Source of the DNA: Candidatus Corynebacterium faecipullorum
GTDB taxonomy: Bacteria; Actinomycetota; Actinomycetes; Mycobacteriales; Mycobacteriaceae
Direction: 5' to 3'
Assembly: GCA_019114925.1 (NCBI GenBank)
Contig: DXEO01000079.1
Span: 1-39,018 of the forward strand
DNA length: 39,018 bases
Positions 30,419 through 39,017 of this stretch are shown in pieces. The translations under genes were made by a program, and so were the position numbers. Under the pieces are notes generated by a model, which was given only the letters and a program-made list of their open reading frames with translations, had not been told where the DNA came from and did not search any database. Within the stretch, counting starts at the first letter, position 1; each line of letters begins with the position of its first letter.

Positions 30419-32059
30419 GTGAAAACTCTACGCGCACTCGCCGCCACCCTGGCAGCAGCCCTCGCCTTAGCAGGCTGCTCCGCCGCGGACCGGCCGGACG
30501 GGGAGGATAACGTCCTCACTTACCTCGAGCCGCAATTCTTCCGCACGCTCTATCCGCCGGCCGCCGGCTTTTACCCCAACGGTGGCGTGGTCAACCAGCT
30601 CACCGACCGCCTCCTTTACCAAGACCCAGAGACCCTCGAGCTTTCGCCGTGGATCGCTACGGAGATGCCCAAGGTCAACGACGATGCCACGGAGTACACG
30701 TTTAATATCCGCACCGACGTCACCTACTCCGATGGCTCCCCGCTAACCGCCGAGAACGTCGTGGCCAACTTCGACCTCTTCGGGCGCGGCGACAAGTCCC
30801 GCACGCTGACCAGCTCCGAGCAGATCGCCAACTATGACCGCGGCGAAGTCGTGGACGAGGACACCGTGAAGTTCTACTTCACCCAGCCCTCCCCGGGCTT
30901 CCTCCAAGCCACCTCCGCCTATAACGCCGGCCTGCTCTCCGATTCCACGTTGGCTTTAGACAACGAGGGCTTCGGCCCCGGGAATGCGGTTAACGTCATC
31001 GGCTCTGGGCCCTTTGTGGTGGAATCGGAAGAAATCGGCACCGACCTCAAGCTCAAGACCCGCGAGGACTATGACTGGGCCCCGCCAGCGGTCGAGCATC
31101 AGGGCCGCGCGGATATCGACGGCATCCACTACATCCTCGCCGCCGAGGAATCCGTGCGCACCGGCGCTATCCTCTCCGGCCAGGCCGATATCGCCCGCCA
31201 GATTTCCGCCCCGCAGGAGCCGCTGCTTCAGGAACAGGGCATCGACATCATCTCGCGTGGCACCAACTCCATGAACAACCAATTCGCCTTCCGCTTCGAC
31301 CACCCGCTGCTGCAGGACAAGCGCGTGCGCGAGGCCATCATCCACGGCGTGGACCGCGAGGAAATCCTCCGCGTGCTCTTCTCCGAGTCCTACCCGCTGG
31401 CCACCTCCTCCGTGGCCGAGACTGGCCTGGCCTACAAGGACCAGTCCGCCGCCTATACCTTCGACCCCGAGGAGTCCAAGCGCCTCCTCGATGAGGCTGG
31501 CTGGGAGCCCGGCCCCGACGGCATCCGCGTCAAGGACGGCCAGCGCCTCGTCCTGCGTACCAACACCGCCTTGCCGCAGCCGCGCTCCAAGGAAGTCATG
31601 ACCATGGTGCAGGACCAGCTACGCGCCCTGGGAATCGGCATTCAGGTCAACGCCGGCGACCAAGCCACCCAGAACGCCGATGCCAAGGACATCAACAAGG
31701 TGCAGATCTACCACTCGATGGTGGGCCGCGCCGACTACGAGGTCATCACGTCGCTCTACGGCATCAACAACCGTGATGCCTTCCTCAACCAGGACGCGGA
31801 GGGCAATCCCATCGACGAGCACCTGCAGGAGCTTCTCGACGCCGTCCTCGACACCCCCGACAAAGAAGGCCGCATCAAGGCCACGGAAGAGGTCCAGGAC
31901 TACCTCACCGAGCAGGCCTACGTGCTTCCGCTCTTCGAGGAACCCGTGGTTTATGCGGTTCGACCAGGCATTTCGGGCTTTAGCCCAGAATCGGTGGCGC
32001 GGCCCTGGTTCTACGAGGTGTCCATCGACGCCGCGGCATCGGATGAAGAGGAGAAATAA
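30419..32059 (+). CDS. Dipeptide/nickel-type ABC transporter substrate-binding lipoprotein (SBP family 5)
   Basis: This 546-residue exported lipoprotein has the signal MKTLRALAATLAAALALAGC with the lipobox LAGC and lipidated Cys 20. It has the SBP_bac_5 fold: LSPWIATEMPKVNDDATEYT, DVTYSDGSPLTAENVVANFD, and HPLLQDKRVREAIIHGVDRE. YLEPQFFRTLYPPAAGFYPN after the signal is reminiscent of the TIGR04028 (KPN_01854) subfamily as I recall it, which accompanies CMD-domain proteins. It probably binds a peptide-like or organosulfur ligand. GTG 30419 has only a weak GAAAG upstream. The permease gene starts directly after the stop. McbR control is suggested by the box at 30321-30336. Confidence 0.92.
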   Translation: MKTLRALAATLAAALALAGCSAADRPDGEDNVLTYLEPQFFRTLYPPAAGFYPNGGVVNQLTDRLLYQDPETLELSPWIATEMPKVNDDATEYTFNIRTDVTYSDGSPLTAENVVANFDLFGRGDKSRTLTSSEQIANYDRGEVVDEDTVKFYFTQPSPGFLQATSAYNAGLLSDSTLALDNEGFGPGNAVNVIGSGPFVVESEEIGTDLKLKTREDYDWAPPAVEHQGRADIDGIHYILAAEESVRTGAILSGQADIARQISAPQEPLLQEQGIDIISRGTNSMNNQFAFRFDHPLLQDKRVREAIIHGVDREEILRVLFSESYPLATSSVAETGLAYKDQSAAYTFDPEESKRLLDEAGWEPGPDGIRVKDGQRLVLRTNTALPQPRSKEVMTMVQDQLRALGIGIQVNAGDQATQNADAKDINKVQIYHSMVGRADYEVITSLYGINNRDAFLNQDAEGNPIDEHLQELLDAVLDTPDKEGRIKATEEVQDYLTEQAYVLPLFEEPVVYAVRPGISGFSPESVARPWFYEVSIDAAASDEEEK

Positions 32060-33067
32060 ATGACAACCCGCCAGATTCTCAGCCGCGTTGGGCAGGCCCT
32101 CCTTGTGCTGCTTATTACCTACACCGTGGCTTTCCTGCTTCTGTCGGCGCTGCCGTCGGATGCCGTGCAGTCCCGCTTCGGCGACCCAGCCCTGGGCCTA
32201 TCCCAGGCGGAGATTGAGGCCATTCGGGAGGAGATGGGTGCCGACAAGCCGCTCGTGGTGCAGTACTTCACCTCCCTGGGCGGCTTCCTCACAGGGCACT
32301 TTGGTAACTCCACGCAGTCGGGTGCCCCGGTAGCCACGCTGCTTGCCGACGCCCTTCCCCACACCCTCATCCTCGCCATCAGCGCCATCGGCTTGGCACT
32401 CATCGTGGCCGTGCTTGTGGCCTTCCTAGCCACGCTGCCGGGCCTCGGTGCCATCGGTTCCTTCTTCCGAGGTCTTCCTTCCTTCATGGTCTCGCTGCCG
32501 GGATTCTGGATTGCCATCCTGCTTATCCAGTTCTTCTCCTTCCAGCTGGGTTGGCTGCGTGTTATCGAACCCGGCAGCGTGGAGGGCCTCATCCTGCCCA
32601 CCCTGACGCTGTCGGTGCCCATGGCCGCGCCGTTGATTCAGGTGTTGATTCGCTCCATTGATGAGACGCAATCGCGGCCCTTCGTCCAAGCGGTACGCGC
32701 ACGCGGTGCTTCGGAGTCCTGGATCTTCTGGCGCACCGTCCTGCGTAATTCGCTGCTGCCCACCTTGACCATGGCGGGCCTGCTCTTCGGAGAGCTCGTT
32801 GGCGGTGCCGTGGTGACCGAGACTGTCTTTGGCCGTACCGGCTTGGGCTACATGGTGGCCCAGGCCGTGGCTAACCGCGATACCCCGGTTCTGCTGGCCG
32901 TGGTTCTCATCGCCGCCACTTCCTACATCATCATCAACCTCGTGGTGGATCTGCTCTACCCGGTGCTGGACCCGCGCCTGCGCGCCAGCACCCCGGAGCG
33001 AGCGGCCCGCCGCAGCACAGATTCCGCCACCTCGGCCGCTACTTCGGAAAGGACGGTGCGCTCATGA
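32060..33067 (+). CDS. ABC transporter permease, DppB type
   Basis: This 335-residue polytopic membrane protein is of the DppB/OppB type. It has the usual N-terminal helix (ALLVLLITYTVAFLLLSALP), the periplasmic-loop block DPALGLSQAEIEAIREEMGA, and six predicted helices in total. The EAA loop reads RARGASESWIFWRTVLRNSL, which contacts the ATPase. LVVDLLYPVLDPRLR near the end is typical. The C-terminus carries a short Ser/Thr/Arg-rich tail. ATG begins at the base after the upstream stop, and the stop overlaps the next ATG (ATGA), giving translational coupling throughout the operon. Confidence 0.93.
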   Translation: MTTRQILSRVGQALLVLLITYTVAFLLLSALPSDAVQSRFGDPALGLSQAEIEAIREEMGADKPLVVQYFTSLGGFLTGHFGNSTQSGAPVATLLADALPHTLILAISAIGLALIVAVLVAFLATLPGLGAIGSFFRGLPSFMVSLPGFWIAILLIQFFSFQLGWLRVIEPGSVEGLILPTLTLSVPMAAPLIQVLIRSIDETQSRPFVQAVRARGASESWIFWRTVLRNSLLPTLTMAGLLFGELVGGAVVTETVFGRTGLGYMVAQAVANRDTPVLLAVVLIAATSYIIINLVVDLLYPVLDPRLRASTPERAARRSTDSATSAATSERTVRS

Positions 33068-33918
33068 GCATGACGCACACCAAACCGCTGCGTTCTACAC
33101 GGACGCCGCGCCGCGACACCTCTAACCCGTGGCTCGCGCCGGGTTCCATCATCGCCATCGTGATCCTCGCGATTGCCTTCCTGGCCGCGCTCTTCCCGAG
33201 CTTGTTCACCTCGGCTGACCCCTATGCCGGCACCGACGTGGCCCTGTTGCCGCCGGGGGAGTCCGGCCACCTCATGGGAACGGACGCGGTGGGCCGCGAT
33301 CTCTATGCGCGCATCGTCTACGGTGCCCGCCAGTCGCTCCTCGGGGCGCTCATCGCCGTGGCTGTCGGCCTCGTCGTCGGCACGCTGATTGGTCTTCTCG
33401 CCGGCTCCCTGCGAGGAGCGGTGGATAGCGTTCTCATGCGCGTCGTCGACGTGTTGCTGTCCATCCCCGGCATCCTGTTGTCGCTGTCCATCATCATCGT
33501 GCTGGGTTTCGGCTCCGTGCAGGCGGCGGTGGCTGTCGGTGCGACCTCGGTGGCGACCTTCGCGCGCCTAGCCCGCTCCCAGGTAATCTCCGTGGCCAGC
33601 TCGGATTACATCGAGGCCGCCTACGGCACGGGTGCCACTCACGCCACCGTGCTCTTCCGCCACATCCTTCCCAACTCACTGACCCCCGTCATCGCCTTGG
33701 CCACCCTGCAGTTCGGCACCGCCATCCTGCAGCTGTCCATCCTCGGCTTCCTGGGCTACGGCGCGCCGCCGCCGACCCCAGAGTGGGGGCTTATCATCGC
33801 CGAGGGCCGCGACTTCATGGCCACCGCCTGGTGGCTCATCATCCTGCCCGGCATTGCGCTGGTGGCCGTGGTGATGTCCGCCAACCGTCTGTCCCAGAAC
33901 TTCCCCGTGGAGGCCTAA
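33064..33918 (+). CDS. ABC transporter permease, DppC type
   Basis: This is a 284-residue DppC/OppC-type permease. The N-terminal part has a basic stretch, then one helix near 28-50 and the typical loop GHLMGTDAVGRDLYARIVYG. Five further helices follow with the EAA-type segment YGTGATHATVLFRHILPNSL. GYGAPPPTPEWGLIIAEGRD and a final helix close the domain. It partners the permease at 32060-33067 and the double ATPase at 33920-35578. The start overlaps the previous stop by four bases. Confidence 0.93.
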   Translation: MSMTHTKPLRSTRTPRRDTSNPWLAPGSIIAIVILAIAFLAALFPSLFTSADPYAGTDVALLPPGESGHLMGTDAVGRDLYARIVYGARQSLLGALIAVAVGLVVGTLIGLLAGSLRGAVDSVLMRVVDVLLSIPGILLSLSIIIVLGFGSVQAAVAVGATSVATFARLARSQVISVASSDYIEAAYGTGATHATVLFRHILPNSLTPVIALATLQFGTAILQLSILGFLGYGAPPPTPEWGLIIAEGRDFMATAWWLIILPGIALVAVVMSANRLSQNFPVEA

Positions 33919-33919
33919 C

Positions 33920-35578
33920 ATGTCTGTTACAAAAAATGCAGCGCAGCCCCTGCTGCGCGTGCGGGACCTCAACGTGTCCTATTCCACTGCCGGTGGCGAC
34001 GTTCCTGCCGTACAAGGCGTCAACCTCGAGGTTCACCCGGGGCAGATGACCGCCATCGTGGGCGAGTCCGGTTCCGGCAAGACCACCTCCGCTATGGCAG
34101 CCATCGGTTTGCTGCCCTCGAATGCCACTATCGATGCCGGCACCATCACCTTCGATGGCCGCGATATCACCTCCCTGCGTCGCCGTCAGTGGCGTGAGCT
34201 GCGTGGGCGACGCATCGGGCTCATCCCGCAGGATCCCAATAACTCCCTCAACCCAGTGCAGACCATCGGCGCCTCGGTGGAGGAGGGGCTGCGCATCCAC
34301 AAGGTCGGCACCGCGGCCGAGCGCAAGGCTAAGGCACTGGAACTCCTGGAGCGCGTCGGCATCGATGACCCTGAGCGCCGCTATCACCAGTACCCGCACG
34401 AGCTGTCCGGCGGCATGAAACAGCGGGTGCTCATCGCCGCCGCCGTGGCGCTGGAGCCTGACCTCATCATCGCCGACGAGCCCACTTCCGCGCTGGATGT
34501 CACCGTGCAGAAGATCATCCTCGACCTCCTTGACGACATGCGCGCAGAGCTCGGCATGGGCATCCTCTTCATTACCCACGACCTCGCCGTGGCCGGCGAC
34601 CGCGCCGACCGCGTCGTGGTCATGGAAGCCGGCCAACTGCGCGAGGAAGGCCTGGCCGCCACGGTGTTGACGAACCCGCGCCACGACTACACCAAACGTC
34701 TGCTTGCCGACGCCCCCTCCCTCACCGTAGCCGACGCCGGCGCGACGACTACACGCGCCGCCAAGGTCGCCGCAACCACTGACCGCTCCGCCGACACACC
34801 GCTGGTACGCGTGGAGGGTCTGACGCAGCGCTTCGGTGATTTCACCGCGGTCGATGACATCTCCTTCACCGTGGCCAAAGGATCCACCCACGCCATCGTG
34901 GGCGAGTCCGGCTCCGGCAAGACCACGACGGGGCGCAGCATCGCCATGTTCAACACCCCGACTTCCGGCAGCATCACCGTGGGCGGGCGCGACATCGTGG
35001 GCCTGCGCGGTAGAGCCTTGCGCGAAGAGCGAAACAACATCCAGCTGGTCTACCAGAACCCTTATGGCTCGCTGGATCCCAAGCAGACGATTGGCCAGAC
35101 GGTGGCGGAGCCGCTGCGGAATTTGAAGGGGGCGTCGGCAAGCAATGCGAAGGCCAAGGCCAAAGAGTTCCTAGAGTTGGTTGCCCTCAACCCGGATTAC
35201 TACGATCGGCGCCCCCGCGAGCTCTCCGGCGGTCAGCGCCAGCGCGTGGCTATCGCGCGCGCGATGATCGTGGAACCGGAGCTGGTCATCCTCGACGAGG
35301 CCGTTTCCGCCCTCGACGTCACCGTGCAGGCCCAGATTCTGCGCCTGCTTGCCCGGCTGCAGGAGGAGCTCGGTCTGACCTACATCTTCATCTCGCACGA
35401 CCTAGCGGTGGTCAACCAAATTTCCGATACCGTCTCGGTGCTCTCGAAGGGCCAGCAGGTGGAATATGGGCCTACCACCGAGGTCTTTAGCAACCCGCAA
35501 TCGTCGTTTACCCGAAAGCTCATCGAGGCCATCCCCGGCTCGCGTTACCGCGCCGGCGACCTCAACCTGGGCCTGTAG
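33920..35578 (+). CDS. Double-domain ABC ATPase (DppD-DppF fusion)
   Basis: This 552-residue protein contains two complete ABC ATPase domains joined by an Ala/Thr-rich linker around residues 265-295. Each has Walker A GESGSGKTT. The first domain has LSGGMKQRVLIAAAVALEPD and IIADEPTSALDVT; the second has LSGGQRQRVAIARAMIVEPE and VILDEAVSALDVTVQ. In E. coli these domains are separate proteins, DppD and DppF. The fusion is common in Actinobacteria. It should power the permease pair encoded just upstream. ATG 33920 is one base after the previous stop codon. Confidence 0.94.
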   Translation: MSVTKNAAQPLLRVRDLNVSYSTAGGDVPAVQGVNLEVHPGQMTAIVGESGSGKTTSAMAAIGLLPSNATIDAGTITFDGRDITSLRRRQWRELRGRRIGLIPQDPNNSLNPVQTIGASVEEGLRIHKVGTAAERKAKALELLERVGIDDPERRYHQYPHELSGGMKQRVLIAAAVALEPDLIIADEPTSALDVTVQKIILDLLDDMRAELGMGILFITHDLAVAGDRADRVVVMEAGQLREEGLAATVLTNPRHDYTKRLLADAPSLTVADAGATTTRAAKVAATTDRSADTPLVRVEGLTQRFGDFTAVDDISFTVAKGSTHAIVGESGSGKTTTGRSIAMFNTPTSGSITVGGRDIVGLRGRALREERNNIQLVYQNPYGSLDPKQTIGQTVAEPLRNLKGASASNAKAKAKEFLELVALNPDYYDRRPRELSGGQRQRVAIARAMIVEPELVILDEAVSALDVTVQAQILRLLARLQEELGLTYIFISHDLAVVNQISDTVSVLSKGQQVEYGPTTEVFSNPQSSFTRKLIEAIPGSRYRAGDLNLGL

Positions 35579-35606
35579 CCTGGTGCCGAAAAGAAAGGAT
35601 TAGAAC

Positions 35607-36794
35607 ATGGCAGACATCATTAACCTAGTGTCGGGTGTTGAGGGGGACGTCGCCAAGCTGCGCGAGCGCCGGCTCGAGGCCAAGGAGAATGCGCAAGCCT
35701 CCTTCGCTGCACTCCTCGAGCCTGCAGAGCCCGGTACGTTCAGCTACGCGGAGCGCTACGCCATCGCTACCTTCGTTGCTGGCATTTATCAGGCTCCGCG
35801 GGCGGTGGAGTTCTATTCCGACCTGCTGGCGGAGGAATCGGAGGAGCTCGCTGCAGAAGTAGCCCGCGCGGTGGAGCGCGGCATCACCACCGGCCCGTAC
35901 TCCGGTGGTGGCTTCACACTTTTCGACGGCTCCCCGCGCCTCGCCGCCGCCCTCGACTTCGCCCACCTGCTGGTCTTCCACCCCAAGGACGCCTCCCCGG
36001 CTGCGATTGGTCACCTGCAGGCTAACGGCTGGACCAACGATGACATCGTGTCGTTGGCACAGCTGGTCAGCTTCCTGTCCTTCCAGCTGCGCGTGGCGCA
36101 CGGCCTTTCCGTGCTTGCCGGTACCGAACGGCCCGCGCCCGTGACTGAGGCGCCGTGTCCCACCCAGACCCCGGAGTGGGTGCCGGGGGAAGGGACGCTG
36201 GTGCCGGACGTCGCCAAGCCGCAGGGCTTTGTGGCGCACTCGCTGGGTTGGAAGCCGTGGGTGCCGCCGCAGCCGAAGGATAAGTTCACGGAGGCGCAGC
36301 GTGACGCACTGATTAAGCCCGAGCGCATTGATATGGAGTACTTCCGACTGTTGGCCCGCGACCCGGCCGCGCTCAAGGCGCGCACGCTCACGGACCTGGA
36401 CATCTTCTACAACATCGACGGAGGATTGGGCCGCGCCGAGCGTGAGCTGGCCGCCACGGTGGTATCGCGGCTCAACGGCTGCGAGTACTGTGCGTCGGTG
36501 CACCAGCAGCGCGCGAAGGAAGAAGGTGGTGACGCGGCGGCGATTGACCGTTTGCTCGAGGAAGGGGTAGGCGCTGACCTGGGCTCAACTCAGTGGTCCG
36601 CTATCCGCGATGCCGCCTTGGCGCTGACCGAGTCGCCTTTTTCCTTTGACGCCTCCCACGTGTCTGGTCTCCGCGAAGCCGGTTTCGATACGCTGGCCAT
36701 CATCGACGTCATCAATTCCTCCGCGTTCTTCAACTGGGCTAACCGCCTGATGCTGACGCTGGGGGAGCCGGATGTGCCGAAGCGCTTTCGCTAA
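35607..36794 (+). CDS. Tandem CMD/AhpD-like protein (alkylhydroperoxidase-domain fusion)
   Basis: This 395-residue soluble protein is made of two carboxymuconolactone-decarboxylase/AhpD-like halves. The N-terminal half (about 1-180) has FSYAERYAIATFVAGIYQAP and LAQLVSFLSFQLRVAHGL, the helical core, but no CxxC. The C-terminal half (about 210-395) has ERELAATVVSRLNGCEYCAS with the redox motif C292-x2-C295-x3-H299, followed by RDAALALTESPFSF. As I recall, TIGRFAMs describes the two halves as separate proteins (Avi_7170 and Avi_7169 families) encoded with this transporter type. The C-terminal half could reduce peroxides or serve as a thiol relay; the N-terminal half is redox-silent. AAAGGA precedes ATG 35607. 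Confidence 0.83.
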   Translation: MADIINLVSGVEGDVAKLRERRLEAKENAQASFAALLEPAEPGTFSYAERYAIATFVAGIYQAPRAVEFYSDLLAEESEELAAEVARAVERGITTGPYSGGGFTLFDGSPRLAAALDFAHLLVFHPKDASPAAIGHLQANGWTNDDIVSLAQLVSFLSFQLRVAHGLSVLAGTERPAPVTEAPCPTQTPEWVPGEGTLVPDVAKPQGFVAHSLGWKPWVPPQPKDKFTEAQRDALIKPERIDMEYFRLLARDPAALKARTLTDLDIFYNIDGGLGRAERELAATVVSRLNGCEYCASVHQQRAKEEGGDAAAIDRLLEEGVGADLGSTQWSAIRDAALALTESPFSFDASHVSGLREAGFDTLAIIDVINSSAFFNWANRLMLTLGEPDVPKRFR

Positions 36795-36812
36795 CTAGAA
36801 GGAGGAACAACC

Positions 36813-37493
36813 ATGACTGAGATGAAGACTGCCGTTGTGACCGGGGCGACCGGTGGCATGGGCGTGGAGATCATCAAGGATCTTGCCCGAGACTACCGCG
36901 TTTTTGCGCTCGGTCGGCGAGCCGGGGAGCTGCCAGAGGCAGAAAACATCGTGCCGGTGGAAATCGACTTGCTATCGCTGCTCGACGGCTCACCGCTTCC
37001 CACCGAGCTTTCAGAACTGGAGCGCGTGGACGTGCTCGTGCATGCGGCGGCCAAGGCGGACAAGCACTCGGTAGAAAGCGCTAGCCCTGAAGACTGGCGC
37101 GCGCAGATGGACCTCAACGTGCATGTTCCGGCTGAGCTGACCCGCCTGCTGCTGCCCGCGCTGCGCGCAGCGGAAGGGCTTGCGGTGTTCATCAACTCCG
37201 GTGCGGGCATCCACTCCTACGGTGACAACGTCATTTATGCCGCCACGAAGCACGCTCTGTACGCGCTTGCCGACGGCCTCCGCCTCGGCGAGCTCGGCAT
37301 CCGCGTGTCCACAGTCGCGCCGGGCCCGACGGATACCCCGATGCTGCAGGGCCTGCAGGACTATAACCCGAAGCACGTTATCGCCCCGATCGAGGTGGCG
37401 AAGGCTATTCGCGCCACCGTCGATGCCGGGCCAACGACGCAGCTGACAGAGATTCGCGTGCGCCCGCGCATTGAGCTGAACCAGCGCAAGTAG
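36813..37493 (+). CDS. Short-chain dehydrogenase/reductase
   Basis: This 226-residue SDR is near the short end of the classical family. The cofactor motif VVTGATGGMG is at residues 8-17, VLVHAAAK matches the family NAG region in variant form, SGAGIHSYG supplies the catalytic Ser, and Tyr 142 with Lys 146 form YAATK. VFALGRRAG after strand two suggests NADPH. ATG 36813 has AAGGAGG seven bases upstream, the strongest ribosome binding site in this cluster. It lies 18 bases after the CMD gene, so it is probably in the same transcript. Substrate unknown; a carbonyl or alcohol from the imported compound is possible but unproven. Confidence 0.87.
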   Translation: MTEMKTAVVTGATGGMGVEIIKDLARDYRVFALGRRAGELPEAENIVPVEIDLLSLLDGSPLPTELSELERVDVLVHAAAKADKHSVESASPEDWRAQMDLNVHVPAELTRLLLPALRAAEGLAVFINSGAGIHSYGDNVIYAATKHALYALADGLRLGELGIRVSTVAPGPTDTPMLQGLQDYNPKHVIAPIEVAKAIRATVDAGPTTQLTEIRVRPRIELNQRK

Positions 37494-37526
37494 GGGGCGC
37501 GTTTTCGCTCAAGATGCGAGAAACCC

Positions 37527-37541
37527 ACTACACGGTACAGT
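37527..37541 (+). promoter_or_regulatory. Imperfect dyad at the gntR promoter
   Basis: ACTACACGGTACAGT is a 15-base imperfect palindrome with 5 of 7 pairs matching. Its right end, TACAGT (37536-37541), is a -10 candidate eight bases before GTG 37550. It may be the operator for autoregulation. Confidence 0.35.
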
Positions 37542-37549
37542 TATGAGAC

Positions 37550-38296
37550 GTGTCCACTTCTCAACGCCGCCGCCCCGCCTACTTGGTGATCGCGGATTCG
37601 CTTAGGAGCAAGATCGAATCCGGCGAACTGAAGCCGGGCGACCGCTTTCCCACCGAGCGGGAATTGGTTCAGGAATACAAGGTGGCGCGCATGACGGTGC
37701 GCCACGCGCTGGATATCGTCCAGATTGAGGGCCTTATTGACCGCAAGCGCGGGCGCACTGGAGGCACGTTTGTGCGTGCCACCCCGCCGACGCTGAGCCT
37801 GACGAGTGGGCGCAGTGCCCTCGACCAATTGCGCGAGCATGGCCTTGAGGTTGAGGTGCGGGTGCTGTCGTTGGTGTTTATTGAAGCACCTGGGCACCTC
37901 GCCTCTACCTTCGGGATTGAGGAGGGTGATTTCGTGTGGGAGTGCCGCACGGTGCAGGTCTCAGCGGGCTCGCCCATCATGGCCTCCACGCTTCTTATCC
38001 CGCAGGCCTTGGCGCCGAGCCTCACGGAAGAAGAAATGCAGAAACCGCTGGCCGAGCTGTTGACGGAGCTTAACCTGGCACCAGTGTTTAAGCGGGACTC
38101 CCTCGTGGCTGCGACCGCGCGCACGGAGGAGCAGAAAGCACTGGGCGTTGGGCGCAACCAGCCGGTCTTGCGCATTACACGAACCGTCAAGACGGAGGGC
38201 GGCGTCGTTGCCGCTCAGCTGGAAGAGACCCTGCGCCCCGATGCGGTCACGGTGGAGGTCGTCATCGGCGAGGATCCCACGCCCACCCTCGACTAG
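37550..38296 (+). CDS. GntR-family transcriptional regulator (HutC subfamily, UTRA domain)
   Basis: This 248-residue regulator has an N-terminal GntR winged-HTH (PAYLVIADSLRSKIESGELK, FPTERELVQEYKVARMTVRH) followed by RKRGRTGGTFV. The C-terminal half is a UTRA ligand-binding domain, with FVWECRTVQVSAGSPIMAST and VLRITRTVKTEGG. HutC-type regulators respond to small molecules such as sugar phosphates, urocanate or amino-acid derivatives. Its start is GTG 37550 without a ribosome binding site, and TACAGT is eight bases upstream. It lies 56 bases after the SDR gene on the same strand and may control the upstream catabolic cluster as well as itself. Confidence 0.9.
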   Translation: MSTSQRRRPAYLVIADSLRSKIESGELKPGDRFPTERELVQEYKVARMTVRHALDIVQIEGLIDRKRGRTGGTFVRATPPTLSLTSGRSALDQLREHGLEVEVRVLSLVFIEAPGHLASTFGIEEGDFVWECRTVQVSAGSPIMASTLLIPQALAPSLTEEEMQKPLAELLTELNLAPVFKRDSLVAATARTEEQKALGVGRNQPVLRITRTVKTEGGVVAAQLEETLRPDAVTVEVVIGEDPTPTLD

Positions 38297-38369
38297 AAAC
38301 CCCGCGAGGTTAGTCGCCATAAACTCCGTCGTGCCGGGAATGCAACGAGAAATCTTCCGCTCGGCGGGT

Positions 38370-38651
38370 TTCGTCTTTTAAGGGCTTAAGGGGCTTGCTG
38401 TTACTGTCCCTTTATCACCCTGCTGCATCCGGCTTCGTGTAGTGCGTGCTCCGAGACCGCCGTGCTCCCCGTCAACCGATCTTCCAATCGCCGGGCGTGC
38501 TGTCCTTAGGATCGCCGAGTTCTCCGTCAGTCTGGCCTCAGTAGGAGGGGTTCGCCCTTTAAGGACGTGCGAGCCTTGCTGTCACTGCCCTGAACCTGGT
38601 GGGCTTCGTCCTTTAAGGGCTAGGAGACTCCGTTACTCCTGCTGCCTCCGG
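38370..38651 (+). repeat. Three degenerate copies of a TTCGTCCTTTAAGGGC-type repeat
   Basis: Copies start at 38370 (TTCGTCTTTTAAGGGC), 38551 (TTCGCCCTTTAAGGAC) and 38605 (TTCGTCCTTTAAGGGC). The first two continue with GCTTGCTGTTACTGTCC and CCTTGCTGTCACTGCCC. The first and third lead to CTGCTGCATCCGG and CTGCTGCCTCCGG. AGGATCGCCGA also occurs twice (near 38508 and 38719). No gene is recognisable in 38297-38828, so the stretch looks like decayed or untranslated repeat DNA. Confidence 0.6.
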
Positions 38652-38828
38652 TGGCACACGACCCGTGGTCCGGGATCCCCGCGTACCTTGTTGTGGTTCG
38701 CAGGTGGTGTTGAACTGAAGGATCGCCGATGTGCCCGCGAACCTTCCCTCGGTTGGCGGGTGGCGGTGTTGTCGCTGGTGGTGAGCCGTTGTCCTTTCTG
38801 TTTCTGTTGTGTGTGGTGGCCGCGGGGG

Positions 38829-39017
38829 TTAGCTGCTGTCGGGTGGTGGGTCTGGTGGTTGTTGTGGCGTTGTGTCTGGGGTTGTTGCAGCTCCTTGGGC
38901 TGTGTCCTGTGTCTTTGTGGTTGCTTTCTCTGCGGTGAGTCTGGTGAGTGCTTCTTGGTATTCCGGCATTGCGGTAATTGGTGCACCCCAGGGTGGGATG
39001 AAGCTAACGCCGGTGTT
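38829..39017 (-). CDS. C-terminal end of an unidentified protein (5' part outside the window)
   Basis: On the minus strand the frame is open from the window edge to TAA 38829-38831, giving 62 residues. It begins NTGVSFIPPWGAPITAMPEY and continues with a helix-like QEALTRLTAEKA, then a Thr/Gln/Pro-rich tail ending QQPPDPPPDSS. This looks like a real C-terminus with a low-complexity tail. I do not recognise the family with certainty; tails of this type occur in actinobacterial DUF222/HNH-endonuclease proteins, and the nearby repeats would suit a mobile or multicopy gene. Another frame here, rich in Gln, His and Asn, looks like an antisense-type artefact. Confidence 0.5.
   Translation of the reverse strand, partial: NTGVSFIPPWGAPITAMPEYQEALTRLTAEKATTKTQDTAQGAATTPDTTPQQPPDPPPDSS

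Noticed and set aside
33839..34891. Minus-strand open frame opposite the double ABC ATPase
   Set aside because: It has no motif and overlaps Walker and signature codons on the coding strand.
38633..38986. Minus-strand open frame rich in Gln, His and Asn
   Set aside because: The composition looks like an off-frame translation. The frame ending at 38829 reads more like a protein.
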